The notes beneath the pieces were generated by a model that had not been told where the DNA came from, did not search any database, and was given only the letters and a program-made list of their open reading frames with translations. A stretch of DNA of 61,916 bases. It comes from Saprospiraceae bacterium (GTDB taxonomy: Bacteria > Bacteroidota > Bacteroidia > Chitinophagales > Saprospiraceae). Position 1 is the first letter of the stretch, and every line of letters begins with the position of its first letter. The DNA lies in the NCBI GenBank assembly GCA_027488935.1, contig JAIYAP010000072.1, positions 1-61,916 of the forward strand, in the 5' to 3' direction. The translations under genes were made by a program, and so were the position numbers. Below, piece by piece: positions 61,056 to 61,916 of the stretch.

Positions 61056-61823
61056 ATGGAGCAAACATCTGCAACACCCAACAAAAAAAGCCGTCCATAT
61101 TACAAAATTATTGACGGCAAACGCTTCGACCTGGCCCTGCTGAATCAGGTCGACACCTACATTTCCAGCGCCAGCGGCAACGCCTTGTCGGAAGCCGAAG
61201 TGCGTGCCATTGGTGAAGCCATCAAAGACAGCCACCAGGTTACTCAAATTGAGAAAAACACGCTGGAATACATCCGCAGCAATTACCCACTCAGCGCAAA
61301 AGCGGCTAAATGGTGGGATGAAAACATCAAAATCAGCGACAACCTCCAACAACGTATTTTTTTGATCAAAACCCGTCAACGCGTACCCGGCCTGACCATC
61401 GAATTTGATCAAAAAGAACGCTTTCGCCAAACCAATTTCGGCAACAACAAACTGGTTTTTGAAGAAGCACTCGCAAAAGCCCTGGCTACCCTGCTGGCAT
61501 CTAAAAATGACGCAGAAACACCTTATAACTTAGTAAACGAACTTTTTAGCAATATCCCCGCCGAAGCACCCGATCGCGAAGACCAGGTCATGGATCAAGT
61601 ACGGATTTTTTTCAATACCGGTCGCCTGGGTTTGTTGCCCGAATACGACCTGAATGACCCGGAATCCTGGGAAAACTTGCCCTACAGCATCCCCGAAGGC
61701 AACGAATTAGTAGAAGACAACTGGATTTTTGTGCTTTCTTTGCCCGATTTGTCCGACCATATTTATTGGGCAATTGTGGATCGTACCGGTGAAAAACCGG
61801 CTTATGCTTACGGATTTAACTAA
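61056..61823 (+). CDS. Hypothetical soluble protein
   Basis: 255 residues from an ATG at 61056. No signal peptide or membrane segment. The N-terminal ~100 residues are helical (ALSEAEVRAIGEAIKDSHQV; TLEYIRSNYPLSAKAAKWWD) and the C-terminal part (WIFVLSLPDLSDHIYWAIVD) is strand-rich; there are no recognised motifs. It follows the TPR-HTH gene by 61 bases on the same strand. A tandem repeat begins five bases after its stop codon. Confidence 0.7.
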   Translation: MEQTSATPNKKSRPYYKIIDGKRFDLALLNQVDTYISSASGNALSEAEVRAIGEAIKDSHQVTQIEKNTLEYIRSNYPLSAKAAKWWDENIKISDNLQQRIFLIKTRQRVPGLTIEFDQKERFRQTNFGNNKLVFEEALAKALATLLASKNDAETPYNLVNELFSNIPAEAPDREDQVMDQVRIFFNTGRLGLLPEYDLNDPESWENLPYSIPEGNELVEDNWIFVLSLPDLSDHIYWAIVDRTGEKPAYAYGFN

Positions 61824-61827
61824 ACTG

Positions 61828-61916
61828 GAGGTGACATCTCCCCGAGGTGTCACCTCCCCGAGGTGACATCTCCCCGAGGTGACATCTCCCCGAGGTGTCA
61901 TCTCCCCGAGGTGTCA
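61828..61916. repeat. 16-base tandem repeat at the right edge
   Basis: About 5.6 copies of GAGGTGACATCTCCCC, with variants GAGGTGTCACCTCCCC and GAGGTGTCATCTCCCC, starting at 61828 and running off the window. Each unit contains a short palindrome (AGGTGTCACCT in copy 2; AGGTGACATCT in others is near-palindromic). Confidence 0.9.

Noticed and set aside
61828-61916. CRISPR array at the right edge
   Set aside because: Units are only 16 bases and adjacent, with no spacers and no cas genes in the window.

Overview
The window looks like chromosomal DNA of a member of the Bacteroidota, most likely order Saprospirales (Haliscomenobacter/Lewinella-like). This is inferred from three things: many genes end in type IX secretion (T9SS) C-terminal sorting domains; many starts are preceded by the phylum's TAnnTTTG -7 promoter element rather than a Shine-Dalgarno sequence; and the families present (DUF1501/DUF1800 pair, DUF5723, DUF4397 arrays, C10 peptidase, LytS-type kinase with TPRs, CHAT-TPR with an ECF sigma factor) are typical of that group. 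No tRNA, rRNA, CRISPR array or intact insertion sequence was seen.

Layout. 1-3.5 kb: the N-terminus of a secreted protein and poorly characterised genes. 3.8-8.6 kb: two toxin-antitoxin-like loci (an MNT nucleotidyltransferase and a PIN protein) that share a duplicated 61-residue companion gene and flank a DUF1501/DUF1800 operon. 8.6-17.6 kb: a secreted YVTN-propeller/phosphoesterase and three T9SS cargo proteins. 17.6-22.2 kb: anti-sigma factor, ECF sigma factor and a large TPR-CHAT protein. 22.4-26 kb: lipoprotein, tail-fibre-like protein and C10 cysteine peptidase. 26-33 kb: lipase-like hydrolase, OmpA protein, fmt, a candidate small RNA, and envelope genes. 33.1-35.6 kb: a three-gene operon encoding an EAD11-CHAT protease, a second CHAT protease and a bacterial gasdermin. 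This is the most interesting part of the window. 35.6-48.8 kb: GT-C glycosyltransferase, DUF3050, DUF1801, GMC dehydrogenase with its subunit 3, a cyanophycinase-like protein, TPR histidine kinase, Pit phosphate transporter and a P-domain T9SS protein. 49-54.5 kb: a 1809-residue protein with eight DUF4397-type units. 54.6-61.9 kb: coiled-coil protein, TerC, M16 peptidase, DUF5723, TPR-HTH regulator, an unknown gene and a tandem repeat at the right edge.

How the genes work together. The gasdermin operon reads as a self-contained cell-death (probably anti-phage) module: a signal-receiving EAD domain is fused to a CHAT protease, a paralogous CHAT protease follows, and a pore-former that would be activated by C-terminal cleavage comes last. 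The sigma/anti-sigma/CHAT-TPR genes form a second, independent CHAT-associated regulatory module. Several kinds of short inverted or tandem DNA repeats lie between genes, and one of them now encodes the C-terminus of a gene.
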